A DNA stretch of 64,000 nt from Cristatella mucedo (taxonomy: Eukaryota; Bryozoa; Phylactolaemata; Cristatellidae). A model generated the notes under the pieces. The model made no database searches. It worked only from the letters and a program-made list of their open reading frames with translations, and was not told the origin of the DNA. The stretch's first letter is position 1; the number at the start of each line of letters is the position of its first letter. A program made the translations under genes and the position numbers. Positions 11,467-21,222 of this stretch are shown one piece after another. The stretch is from the NCBI GenBank assembly GCA_009760855.2, contig WPIO01000028.1:4643501-4707500 (forward strand). Direction: 5' to 3'.

Positions 11467-12946
11467 GGCATTGAGACAAGCAGGTATTGCGCCCGAGGCT
11501 TTGCGTCGGCCACCAGATCGGTGGCACTCCACGTGCCGTACTAGACTTTTGTAAGCCACGGCTGATGGTGGACGCCTGCAACCCTCCGTCGCTGCAGAGC
11601 CGACTTCTCTGCGTTATGGATTTAGACAGGCTACTGTCGCAAACGGGGTGCAGCTGCTTCTATATCCGGTCAGGGCCGCAAACACGGCGCCCGCACTGGT
11701 GCTAGTTTCAGCTGACCCGCACCGAATGCTGGCCACGTCTGAACCTTGTAGCACGGCTAGCGACGAAGAGCGCTCATACCTAAACACACCAAGTTCGTAT
11801 CCACAATGTTGATAAGTCTTTTTGAAAGCAGCGGACGGTTACATGCGTTCAACAGCGGCCGTGACGTTCACCAACAGCTCTCCAGCCTAGAGCTCAAATA
11901 AGCTCCAATGCCAATGCCGAATCCTGAATCGCACCTGCCCGGCTGTCTCAGGGCGCTGACTTTCTATGCGGTATAGCCATTGCATCCCATTTGGAAAGAT
12001 ATGAAAGGCCTTGTCTGCAAACGATATCGCTCCGTCGCAGCCGGCTCTGCTCGTTTAGTCGCGGATGAAAAAAGGCGTTTTACAAAAGGTGAAAACAGCT
12101 GTCGGTATCAACGCCTGCGAACAGTATAATTAGCGAGCCCCGAGTTGGCAAGTTGCAACAGTCGAACGCGTTTGGGCTTCGCTGGCGGCCTCCTTTCTTG
12201 GCCGAAATTTAGAATTTCGCGCTTGGTAGCCGCCAGCGGGTACCGTCAGACCCAGCGGTACGGTGATGGGAAATAGGGCTGCTTAACGTCACGCGAGCTC
12301 GCGCGTCGGAGAGTCACCTATGAATATGAGCTAACAGTGACGCTCTCTGTCGCCAGCTGCCCACTCAACTTATATTCATCTTTCCGACCCTCCAGTCAGG
12401 CTGCCGCCTCGACCTGAATATTTGATCCCGGTAAGAATGACGCGCACGCAGCGAACTTTTAGTGCAAAAAAACAAAAAAAAAAGTGTCAAACCTCTGTCA
12501 AGTTTCATTTCCATTTTTTTCTGCGCCTTGACTGCAATTGGTCTAGAACCACGGTTATTATGGCCCAAGTTGTCAGCACGTGATGCGATTCATTAGGATA
12601 CAAGTTGGCACCTGAAGGAATCCGTTCGGATAGAAGTCGTCACTTGCAGTCCCAGTGTATGACATCCTTGCCATTAGCAACCGGTAGCAAATGTAGCGCT
12701 TTTTGCACAACTTGTTTGTTACTTTATACTGAGAGTATCTTCAAATGCGAGTCTACTCTGAAGCTGAATATACCTCCTGAGTGCCATTTTTACCATACTT
12801 CGCCAGAGTGTGCGGCCACGCACTCAGCTTCTGTCACGTGATACGCTGGCACTTTTGCGTAACGGTCGCTTGTACGGCGATGTCGATCTCTGGCGTCGAA
12901 CTTGGCCACCATAAGGCATAATCAGCCCCTTCAAAGTCGAAGTATA
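11467..12946. other. No gene recognised; holds one copy of repeat X
   Basis: No exon is visible. At 11572-11640 lies a copy of an unnamed repeat (GCAACCCTCCGTCGCTGCAG core) also found near 33380, 47930 and 57368. An A-rich run lies at 12465-12483. Confidence 0.5.
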
Positions 12947-13105
12947 TAATAATAATAATGATAATAATATCAATAATAATAACGCACTTGATAAAGCGCC
13001 CTCAGAAAACTCAATCTCTTCCTAGGCGCTTTAAATTTGCTGCAAAGGGAAACGCGATGGAATGGTGAGTAATATCATGAATATTTCATTGCATGAAGCA
13101 TGAGC
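12947..13105 (-). mobile_element. L2-A LINE 3' tail
   Basis: On the minus strand the sequence runs from the 3' UTR through GCAAATTTAAAGCGCCTAGG to the hairpin and (ATT)n tail at the left edge. It is heavily 5'-truncated. Confidence 0.9.
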
Positions 13106-13368
13106 TAGAAAAAAATCGCCTTCGAGGCATGGGATTCATGGACGCGGGATTCTTTATCTTACAGGCGAGCAATAATGATGCTAAAGCGAAAACCTAAACG
13201 TCTGGCCGGCCAGGCGAACCACGTGCTTTTCTAGAAGATTTGCCTCCCCACCCACCTCCCCCCAGCAAAACTGTTTCGTGACCGAGGATAACTGCAGAAA
13301 CACAGTGGAGAATAGAAAAGACGCTTAAATTCGTTCCCGGTTGTGAGAACGACTAGATCGAATGCTGT

Positions 13369-13648
13369 ACGCAACGACAACTACTCTCCTACTGCCGACT
13401 ATGGATGGCTCATCCTTTTCAGCGGTCCTGAGCTGCTACTTCCATGCTACTCACTACCTCAACTGCTCTCCCGACTCTGCTATGCTTCCCACTTTCTCTT
13501 TGTTGCGTGAGACGAAGTCTGTTGGCTACCGAATGCGTACCGAAAGCCGCTTAGGCTGTGAGTGCGCTATACAAAACTCTCCTGCATAACACCTACATTG
13601 TCTTTATGACTTTGTGGAGTTATAGACGGAGATACATTACATTACATG
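13369..13648 (+). mobile_element. L2-B LINE 3' UTR with ATTAC tail
   Basis: The copy begins ACGCAACGACAACTACTCTC and ends GGAGATACATTACATTACAT. Four other copies occur at 16049, 34099, 40024 and (inverted) 46263. Two of those retain LINE ORF sequence directly upstream, which shows that this unit is a LINE 3' UTR. This copy carries only the UTR. Confidence 0.88.
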
Positions 13649-13739
13649 GCGGGGAAAACTCCGCGTGGATTTATGGCTGCGTATATATGGCTGCGTATAT
13701 ATGGCTGCGTGTCAGCCGCTCTCATTGCCCTAAGCCGGG

Positions 13740-14560
13740 CTTTAAACCGGCGGCGTACCATTCCTTTGAGCGCTTCCGTTGCACTCTGGCGGGCGGTCAC
13801 TTCGACCAGCGACGTGCCGGCCGCCGTTGGGCACTCCGTCAGAACGAGGCCGGACGTTCAAATACAGCGCCTCGGCGCCAGCACCCCGCCCCTCCCCGTG
13901 GCGCCGCCCCCCCACCGCCAGCGCCACCTCTGTGGGTCGCCGACGGCGTGGCCCGTAATTCCGAACAGTAAAAGCTATATTTAGCGCATTAATTGGAACT
14001 GTGTTAAGAAGTTTCGGAGCTCCTCGTAAAATAAATAACATTCGCGGCGTTCGCCGCCGGATGCGAGCGAGAGCCGCGTTGCAGTCGTGGCTGCGGTGCA
14101 GCAGCCAGCTCCGGCCAGTGCACGGGAGGAAACTGCGCGGCGTCCCTGCGCTGCGCCGACCCGCGACCGCGACAGCTGCTTCGGGCAGCCCGCAGAGCGT
14201 TTGCAGCTGGCCGTGGTGTGGACATGGTACGTCGATCCGTCTGCCGCCCTGTCGAGTGGCGGCTTGCCAGCCTCGAGTGGGCTATGCGTCGTTGCGATAG
14301 CAGCTTTCGCTCCGCCAGCCGTCGCGTGGCTGCGGCGGCTTTAGGGATAGGGGCGGAAGTACTGTGGGGGGGGGGGGGCGTTCGCATGCTGCTGCACCTC
14401 CGGGCGGCTGCAGCAGCGCTTCCTGGTGTCCGCGAGTCCCAGACATCTTTTTATAAGCGAATATGATGACACACAACGTCCTCGCCGGTCTGCTTTTGGC
14501 GACCTATCGGCTGAGCGGCGGCCGCCGTGGTATATGTCTCGGTATTTCACCGGGCGTCGT
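13740..14560 (+). promoter_or_regulatory. GC-rich CpG-dense tract, putative promoter and 5' UTR of calcineurin B
   Basis: This stretch is much richer in CG dinucleotides than its surroundings and holds overlapping spurious ORFs on both strands, as is common in GC-rich DNA. It directly precedes and includes the inferred calcineurin B start codon at 14224. A run of 13 G lies at 14366-14378. No clear TATA box was seen. Promoter function is inferred from composition and position only. Confidence 0.5.
14224..14226 (+). CDS. PPP3R1: Calcineurin subunit B, exon 1 (start codon only; inferred)
   Basis: Exon 2 begins with the Gly-2 codon in phase 0 straight after its acceptor, so the initiator Met must come from an upstream exon ending in ATG. 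Within the GC-rich tract, GTGGACATG/GTACGT at 14218-14232 supplies an ATG directly followed by a good splice donor, with G at -3. This gives a 490-bp first intron. I recall the vertebrate gene also having a first exon that contributes only the start codon. Another ATG/GT upstream cannot be excluded. Confidence 0.6.
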
Positions 14561-14716
14561 GGGGCTCTCCCACCATCCTGCTATATCTGCTGCCGTCATG
14601 ACCGCGGCCTCCACCAGCACCACTCCCGTTTAGGCTGCACATACGTGTGCTCGTGCGTCAGTGCCGAGTCGTGCTTCTTTGCTTCTGCGTAAGCCGGATG
14701 CCCGGGTTTGTTTCAG

Positions 14717-14756
14717 GGCAATGAAGCTTCCTTACCGCTGGAGCTCGTGTCGAACT
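14717..14756 (+). CDS. PPP3R1: Calcineurin subunit B, exon 2 (N-terminal myristoylation segment)
   Basis: This 40-bp exon follows TTTGTTTCAG and ends AACT/GTAAGT. It encodes GNEASLPLELVSN plus the first base of a Phe codon. The family N-terminus starts with a myristoylated Gly after Met removal, followed by an N-E-x-S-L-P motif, so the match is specific although short. The phase-1 end fits the TC start of exon 3 to restore Phe-Asp-Ala-Asp-Glu. A Val replaces the Cys usually found three residues before that Phe. The exon was too short for any ORF search and was found by looking for the missing N-terminus. Confidence 0.93.
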
Positions 14757-14822
14757 GTAAGTAGGCCTGCGGCATGCCTCCGCCAGCACTCGGTGACCCT
14801 GTCTCTCCACCCACTCTCCGGT

Positions 14823-14917
14823 TTCTGACTTCATTTCTCTCTGTTTCTGTCTCTCACTGTGTTTCTGTCTGTCTCTGTCTTTCTCTCTGCCTGTCTCTGT
14901 CCGTCTGTCACTGTCTC

Positions 14918-14961
<44 letters not shown>

Positions 14962-15022
14962 GTCTTTCTCTCTGTCTGTCTCTCTGTCTGTCTCTCTCTC
15001 TCTCTGTCTCTCTCTGTGTCTC

Positions 15023-15053
<31 letters not shown>

Positions 15054-15085
15054 GTCTCTCTGTGTCTCTCTCTCTCTCTGTTTTT
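14823..15085. repeat. (CTCTGT)n / (CT)n microsatellite
   Basis: This pyrimidine-rich strand is built from CTCTGT, CTGTCTCT and CT units. It starts 67 bp after the exon 2 donor and is open in two frames only because it is low-complexity (Ser/Leu/Val/Cys repeats). Confidence 0.95.
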
Positions 15086-15127
15086 ATGACCGTGGCTCGA
15101 AAAATACAGACATAGAAGACATAGATG

Positions 15128-15781
15128 TTTCTGTGGCTTCCGGCCTATGCACTCAGGCGCTTACAGCTGGTGCAAAACTCTGCGGCTAGGCTTGTCTGTC
15201 GTAAGCCATATCACATCACTTCTCACCGATCTGCACTGGCTACGATTCAAGAAACGGATCGACTTCAAGGTTTTGCCACTCACTTTTAGGTCCCTTTAAT
15301 TTTTGGCTCCAGCCTACCTATCAGATCTACTCTCCCACCAGGTTAAGCATTGTAACACCTGGTTTTCGGAATCTAACTGTTTACCTATACCTCATACAAA
15401 CCTCAAATCCTTTGGAGACCGTGCCTTTAGTTAGTATGCTTCCAAAGCCTGGAACTCCCTCCCGATCTGCGTCAGAACATCCCCTGACCTGACCACATTT
15501 AAAAAGAAACTAAAAGTACATCTGTGTATGACAGCATTTAGTGGGTCCATGTGATTCGTCCTTTATGTGCTTATGCATGGTGACACTGTTGCATGCTGCC
15601 ACTAACCACACTTGCATGCTGACCCTGTGCATGTCACCTCTAACCATGTTATTCTTGTTGTTAATTGAGCATGCTACCACTAACCATTAGATCATACTTC
15701 CTTTGCAGCAATTGTTAAGCGCCTAGAAACTAGAGATTGAATTCTCTGAGGGCGCCTTATCAAATCTATTATTATTATTAT
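15128..15781 (+). mobile_element. L2-A LINE 3' part (ORF C-terminus, UTR and tail)
   Basis: The copy starts at the segment encoding RLQLVQNSAARLVCR-like residues and continues through the HWLRFKKRIDFKVL and AYLSDLLSHQVKH blocks. After several frame breaks it reaches the 3' UTR, the hairpin (TTAAGCGCCTAGAAACTAGA) and (ATT)n. It sits in calcineurin B intron 2. Confidence 0.93.
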
Positions 15782-16048
15782 CTCTCTCCGCACCACAGTA
15801 TGCCTTTTCTGCTTGAGTTCTGTGTTAAAATGAAAACGGCCACTGACTGACCACAAAGGGTCGTCGATCGTCACTCTACTGCATGCACTGAGCTTGCCAC
15901 TGCAGCGAGGTCCTGCCACTCGGATGCAAATAGACACACTACTCTCTATATTTAGTTAGTATCTTTCTCATCTTTTGCACTCTGCCTCTTTAGTTGCCTA
16001 TTTTTTCGTCACACCCTCTTTGGTTACAGAGAACGTTGTGTACTTCTT

Positions 16049-16323
16049 ACGCAACGACAACTACTCTCCTACTGCCGACTATGGCATATTATTTTCAGCA
16101 GTCCTGAGCTGCTACTTCTATGCTACTCACTACCTCAACTGCTCTCCTGACTCTGCTATGCTTCCCACTTTCTCTTTGTTGCGTGAGACGTCTGTTGGCT
16201 ACCGAATGCGTACCGAAAGCCACTTAGGCTGTGAGTGCGCTATATAAAACTCTCCTGCGTAACACCCACATGGTCTTTATGACTTTGTGGAGTTACTGAC
16301 GGAGATACATTACATTACATTAC
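16049..16323 (+). mobile_element. L2-B LINE 3' UTR with ATTAC tail
   Basis: This is nearly identical to the copy at 13369-13648, with a few small changes (for example loss of GAAG before TCTGTTGGC). It starts ACGCAACGACAACTACTCTC and ends in (ATTAC)n. It lies in intron 2. Confidence 0.88.
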
Positions 16324-17496
16324 TAAGCTATTCTTTGTGATGCTTCCTCTGAATCCACGTCTGTTTGGCAGGCAGGTAGGACATTGGTAAGTGACCCTTG
16401 AACTCTATTTTACAGCACACACTTGCCTTGAACAAAAAAACATGGGTCCCTGGCGATGTGGGCCAGCTTGCCATCCATGCGAATAAGTGTTGGCCTCACT
16501 CTTCTTTGTGTAGACGGTCTGTCGACGTTTGGGCAGGTTTTATTTGTCTTGTTGACCAGCCATTCTCACAGTTAAGTGGCTAGATCTTAGCATATGGCAG
16601 ACTGGTGATGTGGCCGCATACAGCGTAATGCAAAGGTATCCGGAAGCTACTGAGCTCAGACGGTGAGAAGTTACTATCTGGGTGTCGACATAGTACCAAA
16701 GTACAGCGGCCCTAGGGTACAATGATTGCGCCTTGCATCCCCGAAGTGCTCTCAAAGCCACTTTTTTGGCTGGGCAGTAACTCATTGTGAGTCGATAGTG
16801 GGCTAACAATAAGTTTTCAAATGCTCAACTCTAGTTTCGCACGTGAGCCCTAACCAGGCAGACCCAAAGCTCTCTTGCGGTCCCAGCCACTAACTTATAG
16901 AGATTAGTTCAAGTAATCTCGAGAGCTCGAGTACAGCATCACTGGTGAATCAGCGAGTATTTTACAGTGCTTATTCCAAGCGCACAGATGGGTGTCGGAT
17001 TCCACATGTCGCATGGCTCCGTTCGATTGGGGGCAAATGCACTTGTCTGTTTACCGCCTCCTCAGCTGGCCAGTGGAGGGCGGTCACCTATTTGCCCGGC
17101 TGTAGGACAAATCTCATTGTGCACAGACTCGTTCTGGTGGGATCTGCTGCTCTGCTCCATTGCCAATTCTGAGAATTTCCTTCTTGCTTTTCTTGATCAC
17201 CTTGAAGCACCGGAAAGTAATGCTGCAACGGTATGCTGATTGAACCAGTAAGCGAAAACAATGGCATCTGTTTATGTCAGCAGCTTTTATGGGCTCTTGT
17301 GTTGGGCTCTTGTGTTGGGCTCGTATGGGCTCGGTGCAGTGGCTATTGATCAATGCGATGGGCTTACAATTGAGTCGGCCTTTTGTCCTAACCGGTGTTT
17401 GATGCTCTCTGTTTGTCCTGTCTTGTGTTCGATGACCTGTGATAAAGCTGCTTCGGTTGCATCGGTGCTGCCGATCCGTGGTTCGGCGCTGCTTCC
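16324..17496. other. Intron sequence, no feature recognised
   Basis: This is part of calcineurin B intron 2. The ORFs here on both strands have no family motif and overlap each other. I see no repeat that I can assign. Confidence 0.5.
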
Positions 17497-17560
17497 CAGG
17501 ATTAAGTTCTCTTAGGGCGTTATGCAAATAAATTATATTTTTTATTTATATTTATGTGCA
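17497..17560 (+). mobile_element. SINE-1 type 3' tail fragment
   Basis: CAGGATTAAGTTCTCTTAGG followed by GCGTTATGCAAATAAATTAT matches the end of SINE-1, whose tail is ...GGGCGCTATACAAATGAATT. The tRNA-like head is not visible, so this is a fragment. Confidence 0.55.
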
Positions 17561-18001
17561 AATATCGAGGCCGGTGTACCTGACCGGAGCCAAAACGTCC
17601 GGATGTGGCTCAGAAACGGTAGCTAGCAGCGGTGCATGATTGCCTCTTAGATGCGCCTGCCGTGTCTTGTTACTGGCCTCGCTGTCACACCGCCCAAGCC
17701 AGCATGCATCGTCCGAAGCTGAATGGCAGCGTGAGCATCGTGGCCCACGTATGTGTTGCAGCAGCATCCTGCCCTGCAAAGGGCTTTCGACCGTATGCCA
17801 GGTGCTGTGCAGCATGTACTGCACAAGGTTAGGCTCCTGCAACTAGCAATAGCATGGGCTTTGGTGAGACGGAGTGAGCGAGATTGTGTTGGGAATGGGC
17901 TGCAGCATTTCCTGCTCAAGTGTTCTTTGCTTCACGCACACGAATGCACACTCGCACATGCAGTGCTTGGAACGGCACCAATGCCCCAGTGAAGCTGGCA
18001 C

Positions 18002-18163
18002 CTATAATAATAACACACTTGATAAAGCGCCCTCAGAGAACTCAATCTCTCTCTAGGCGTTTACATTTGCTGCAAAGGAAACACGATCGAATGGTTAGTG
18101 GTAGCATGCTCAATAAACAACAAGAACAACATGGTTAGGGGTGACATGCACAGGGTCAGCACG
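18002..18163 (-). mobile_element. L2-A LINE 3' tail
   Basis: On the minus strand this is the 3' UTR ending in GCAAATGTAAACGCCTAGAG, the hairpin and AATAATT. It is a short truncated copy, separated by about 100 bp from the larger copy that follows. Confidence 0.9.
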
Positions 18164-19173
18164 GCTGGCCAGTTCGAAGCCAGAAGCAAAACTAACTCCT
18201 TATTACACATGCCAGATCCAATTTAGGTGAGTGAGAAGGCGAAATTTAGCGCTCACTTAACAATAATAATACATTCGTATAGTGCCTTCAGATGACTTCA
18301 TCTCTTTCTTGGCACTTTACATTTGCTGTAAAAGAAGCATGTTCATATGGTTAGTGGTAGCATGCACAATGTCAGCAAGCTTTACATGGTTAGGGGTGAC
18401 ATGCACAGGGTCAGCATGCAAATATGGCCAATGGCAGCATGCACAGTGTCAATATCCATAAGCACTCAAAGGAGGACTCACTAAATAGGTGATAAATGAT
18501 GGGATAAACCGGTGCATTTTAGCTTCTTTTAAATGTGGTCAAGTCAGGAGACGTTGTGTCGTCAGACGGTGACAAGTTCCAGGCTTTGGAAGCATACGAA
18601 CTAAAGGCAGTTTCCAAAGGAGTTGGTGGTGGTACGATACCTAGCCTGGTGGAGTGGTTCTGATAGATTGGCTGGAGCCAGAGAATGGCGGGCCTAAAAG
18701 TGAGCGACAGAACCTTGAAGTCGGGGTGCTGCTGGATCGGCGGCCAGTGCATATCGGCTAGAAGATGTGACAACTTAAGATGCTCACGACAGACGAGCCT
18801 AGCTGCAGTTTTGCACCAGCTGGATGCCCTGATTTATAGGCCGGTAGATCAGCAAGCAGTGAGTTTAGAAGTCGAGACGAATGTTACAAATGCATGGACC
18901 AATTTGGATTTAGTATCCCTAGTCTAGGCAACCCCAAATTTTAGCAATATTATGTAGCCGACAGTAAGCAGATTTTACTGTGGAGCTAATCTGGTCTCCT
19001 CGTGCAAGGTCACTTTGTAACAGGACACCTAGATTTCGTGCAGATACAACAGGCGATATGCTGGCAGAGCCAATTTTGAGAGTTAAGCTTTCCAATTTCT
19101 TAACCACTCTTGGTTTGCCCATAATCAGTAAGTTCGTTGTTTTGTTATTTAATTTGATTTGGCCGTCATCCAC

Positions 19174-19310
19174 GCCGAGCTGGGTTGGTCCAGCGGTTAA
19201 GGTGCTCGCCCCGACAAAGGTCTGACTGAAGTCGAGGGCTCGAGCCCTGAGGCATATGTGAAGCGCCTGAATAGAGATTTAGTTCTCTTGGGTGCTATAC
19301 AAATGAATTA
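19174..19310 (+). mobile_element. SINE-1, tRNA-derived SINE nested in the LINE
   Basis: The head carries an RNA polymerase III A box (TGGTCCAGCGG, 19186-19196) and a B box (GGGCTCGAGCC, 19236-19246) at tRNA-like spacing. The tail, from AAGCGCCTGAATAGAGATTT, resembles the L2-A hairpin and ends ATACAAATGAATTA. SINEs have no ORF and move with a partner LINE's enzyme. It interrupts the LINE between the segments that read CGTCATCCAC and GGTGTCAGCAAT. A clean target duplication is not visible. Confidence 0.85.
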
Positions 19311-19360
19311 TATATATATATATAGAGATCCATGCATATATATATATATATAGAGATCCA

Positions 19361-19446
<86 letters not shown>
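19309..19446. repeat. (TA)n microsatellite grown from the SINE tail
   Basis: About 130 bp of TA units follow the SINE's AATGAATTA end. They are interrupted twice by the same TAGAGATCCATGCATA block (near 19323 and 19352), which suggests that slippage duplicated the block. Confidence 0.95.
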
Positions 19447-19448
<2 letters not shown>

Positions 19449-20599
19449 TGGGTGTCAGCAATACATGCAGCAAGGGAGTTAGGAGAGTTCGTCGAGCTGA
19501 AGGGCTGGGATGGATCAAAGCTAAAGTACAACTGAGTGTGAGCTGCATAGAAGTGACACCAAGCTTGTGCTTAGCGATCATATCGGCAATAGTGACAGTA
19601 TAAACTGTGAAGAGAAGCAGACCAAGCACAGAGCCCTGAGGTACCCCATATTTTACAGGTTCCTTGGATGATCTTTGTCCATTCACATCTATACTCTGGA
19701 GTCTCCCACTGAGATATATCTTAAACCATTTAGTGCAGTATCAGTGATGCCCAGGTGAGATAAGAGGCACTCGAGGACTTGGTGATCAATAGTATCAATC
19801 GCTGCTGCAAGATCAAGTAAAACAATAAGATAAACTTGTCCTGAGTCTGCTTTCATGAGAAGGTCGGTATAAACCTAAGCAATACTGAGTCTGTAGAGTG
19901 ATTAGCTCTAAAACCAGACTACAACTTACTTGCTAGGTTTGAAGTTTCAAATAATTCAGCTGGTCTGTCACAACTGGCTCCAGTGTCTTCGATATGAGCA
20001 GCAGCAGGGAGACCGAGACGAAGCAGCTTAAGTTTTCTTTGTCTGGAGTTCCTTTCTTAATGGGGCCTCACTGCAGCCTTTTTGAAAATGAAATGGGACA
20101 TGACCTGAGGTTAAGGAATCTGGGATTCGAAATTATTTTTATAGAAGCTAGTCTTAGCTTTAGCTAAGATAGATTGGTATGACCTACAGTAGTCCTCATA
20201 TGCCTGTTGATGGACTCTCAGTCTCGATCTTTTGAATGTTTTCTCAAGCTTGGGCTTAGTCTTAGTAGGTCTAGCTAATTTAATCTACAGGGTGAACCCC
20301 ATGTGGTCTCTCGAGGGCGCACATTGGGCTTAGTCGGAGGTGCAAACTTGTCGAGCATGTCAGCTAGTGTCGTGTTCTAGCATTCTACCATTGATGAGAG
20401 GTCGGAAGGGGGATTGGGCAGCAGGCTCGAAGAAAATATGCTCTTTCGGACAGCATTGATATCAAGGGTCTTGAGGTTTCTAGGTTCACATGTAACTTTC
20501 GATTCGGAAGAAGGCACACACTGTAGCTTGAATGAGATGTGCTTGTGGTCAGATAAGCAGAATTTGGTTATAATATGTGCCGATAGCATACGGTTGTAG

Positions 20600-20785
20600 T
20601 AGTAATAATAATAATATATTTGTATAGCACCTTCAGAGAACTTAATCTCTTTCTAGGCACTTTACATGAGCTGCAAATGTGGTCGGGTGTGTGACTCTTA
20701 TTGTGAGTAGCGCCTAGAGAGAGATTGAGTTCTCTGAGGGCCCTTTATCAAGTGCATTATTATTAATATTATTATTATTATTATA
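20600..20785. mobile_element. Two short L2-A tails facing each other inside the LINE endonuclease region
   Basis: At 20603-20690 an inverted tail begins (AATAATAATATATTTGTATAG...CTAGGCACTTTACAT). At 20703-20785 a + strand tail reads GCGCCTAGAGAGAGATTGAG...(ATT)n. Both are only the last ~80 bp and were inserted after the host LINE copy. Confidence 0.8.
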
Positions 20786-21222
20786 GGGTTCTGCACATGA
20801 GCCATAAGAGAAAATGAGGAAGTCAGTGTACGAAATTCGGAGCTTAATGCATCAGATAAGTTATCAAATTTAATGTTTAAATCACCCAAAAGATCGATTT
20901 CTCACACAGAATTGAAATGAGATCAGAGAAACATGAGATAAGGGAGGACTTGGTACCTGGGGCGATAGACTACTGCCACCATTGGCAGCCTATAGTCGGA
21001 TGAACTTTCTAACTCATCAACCACCCTCCATCCTTCCAGGGTGTTAAAACTATGTTGCTTTCGGCATGACCCGAGGCGCTGTGTCTCTTCCTTCCCCCTC
21101 AGCTGACTATTTGTGTGTAAGCTGGGAGATGCTTGAGAAAGGCTTCGATCGAAATTCAATTGAGTTTTCGAGCCATGTCTGAAGGTTTGAGATGGTGTTG
21201 GACTGCTAAGACTCGTTGAGCC

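Larger units (their letters stand above)
18262..21222 (-). mobile_element. Long L2-A LINE copy (endonuclease to 3' tail), interrupted by later insertions
   Basis: This is the longest LINE copy in the window. On the minus strand, from right to left, it shows endonuclease pieces (DYRLPMVAVVYRPR near 20960, GDLNIKFDNLSDALSSEF near 20870, LSDHKHISFKL near 20560). These are followed by a reverse transcriptase with many stops, the segment MDDGQIKLNNKTTNLLIMGK, ARNLGVLLQSDL, and the 3' UTR and tail at 18262. An APE-type endonuclease before the reverse transcriptase is typical of the L2/CR1 group. The copy is dead. A SINE-1 and a (TA)n tract split it at 19174-19446, and two short tails (20600-20785) split the endonuclease region. 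It lies antisense in calcineurin B intron 2. Confidence 0.92.

Noticed and set aside
13558-14476. Overlapping GC-rich ORFs up to 137 codons on both strands
   Set aside because: They overlap each other in several frames, lack motifs, and lie in the putative promoter and 5' UTR of calcineurin B. GC-rich DNA has few stop codons.
14774-15115. Ser/Leu/Val/Cys-rich ORFs
   Set aside because: They are low-complexity translation of a CTCTGT microsatellite in calcineurin B intron 2.
17261-17515. 84-codon ORF with a signal-like N-terminus in intron 2
   Set aside because: It has no motif and an overlapping longer minus-strand ORF. It ends in a SINE-type tail, so it is probably repeat-derived or chance.
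19309-19446. Replication origin or promoter in the TA tract
   Set aside because: It is a simple microsatellite grown from a SINE end, and nothing else supports such a function.
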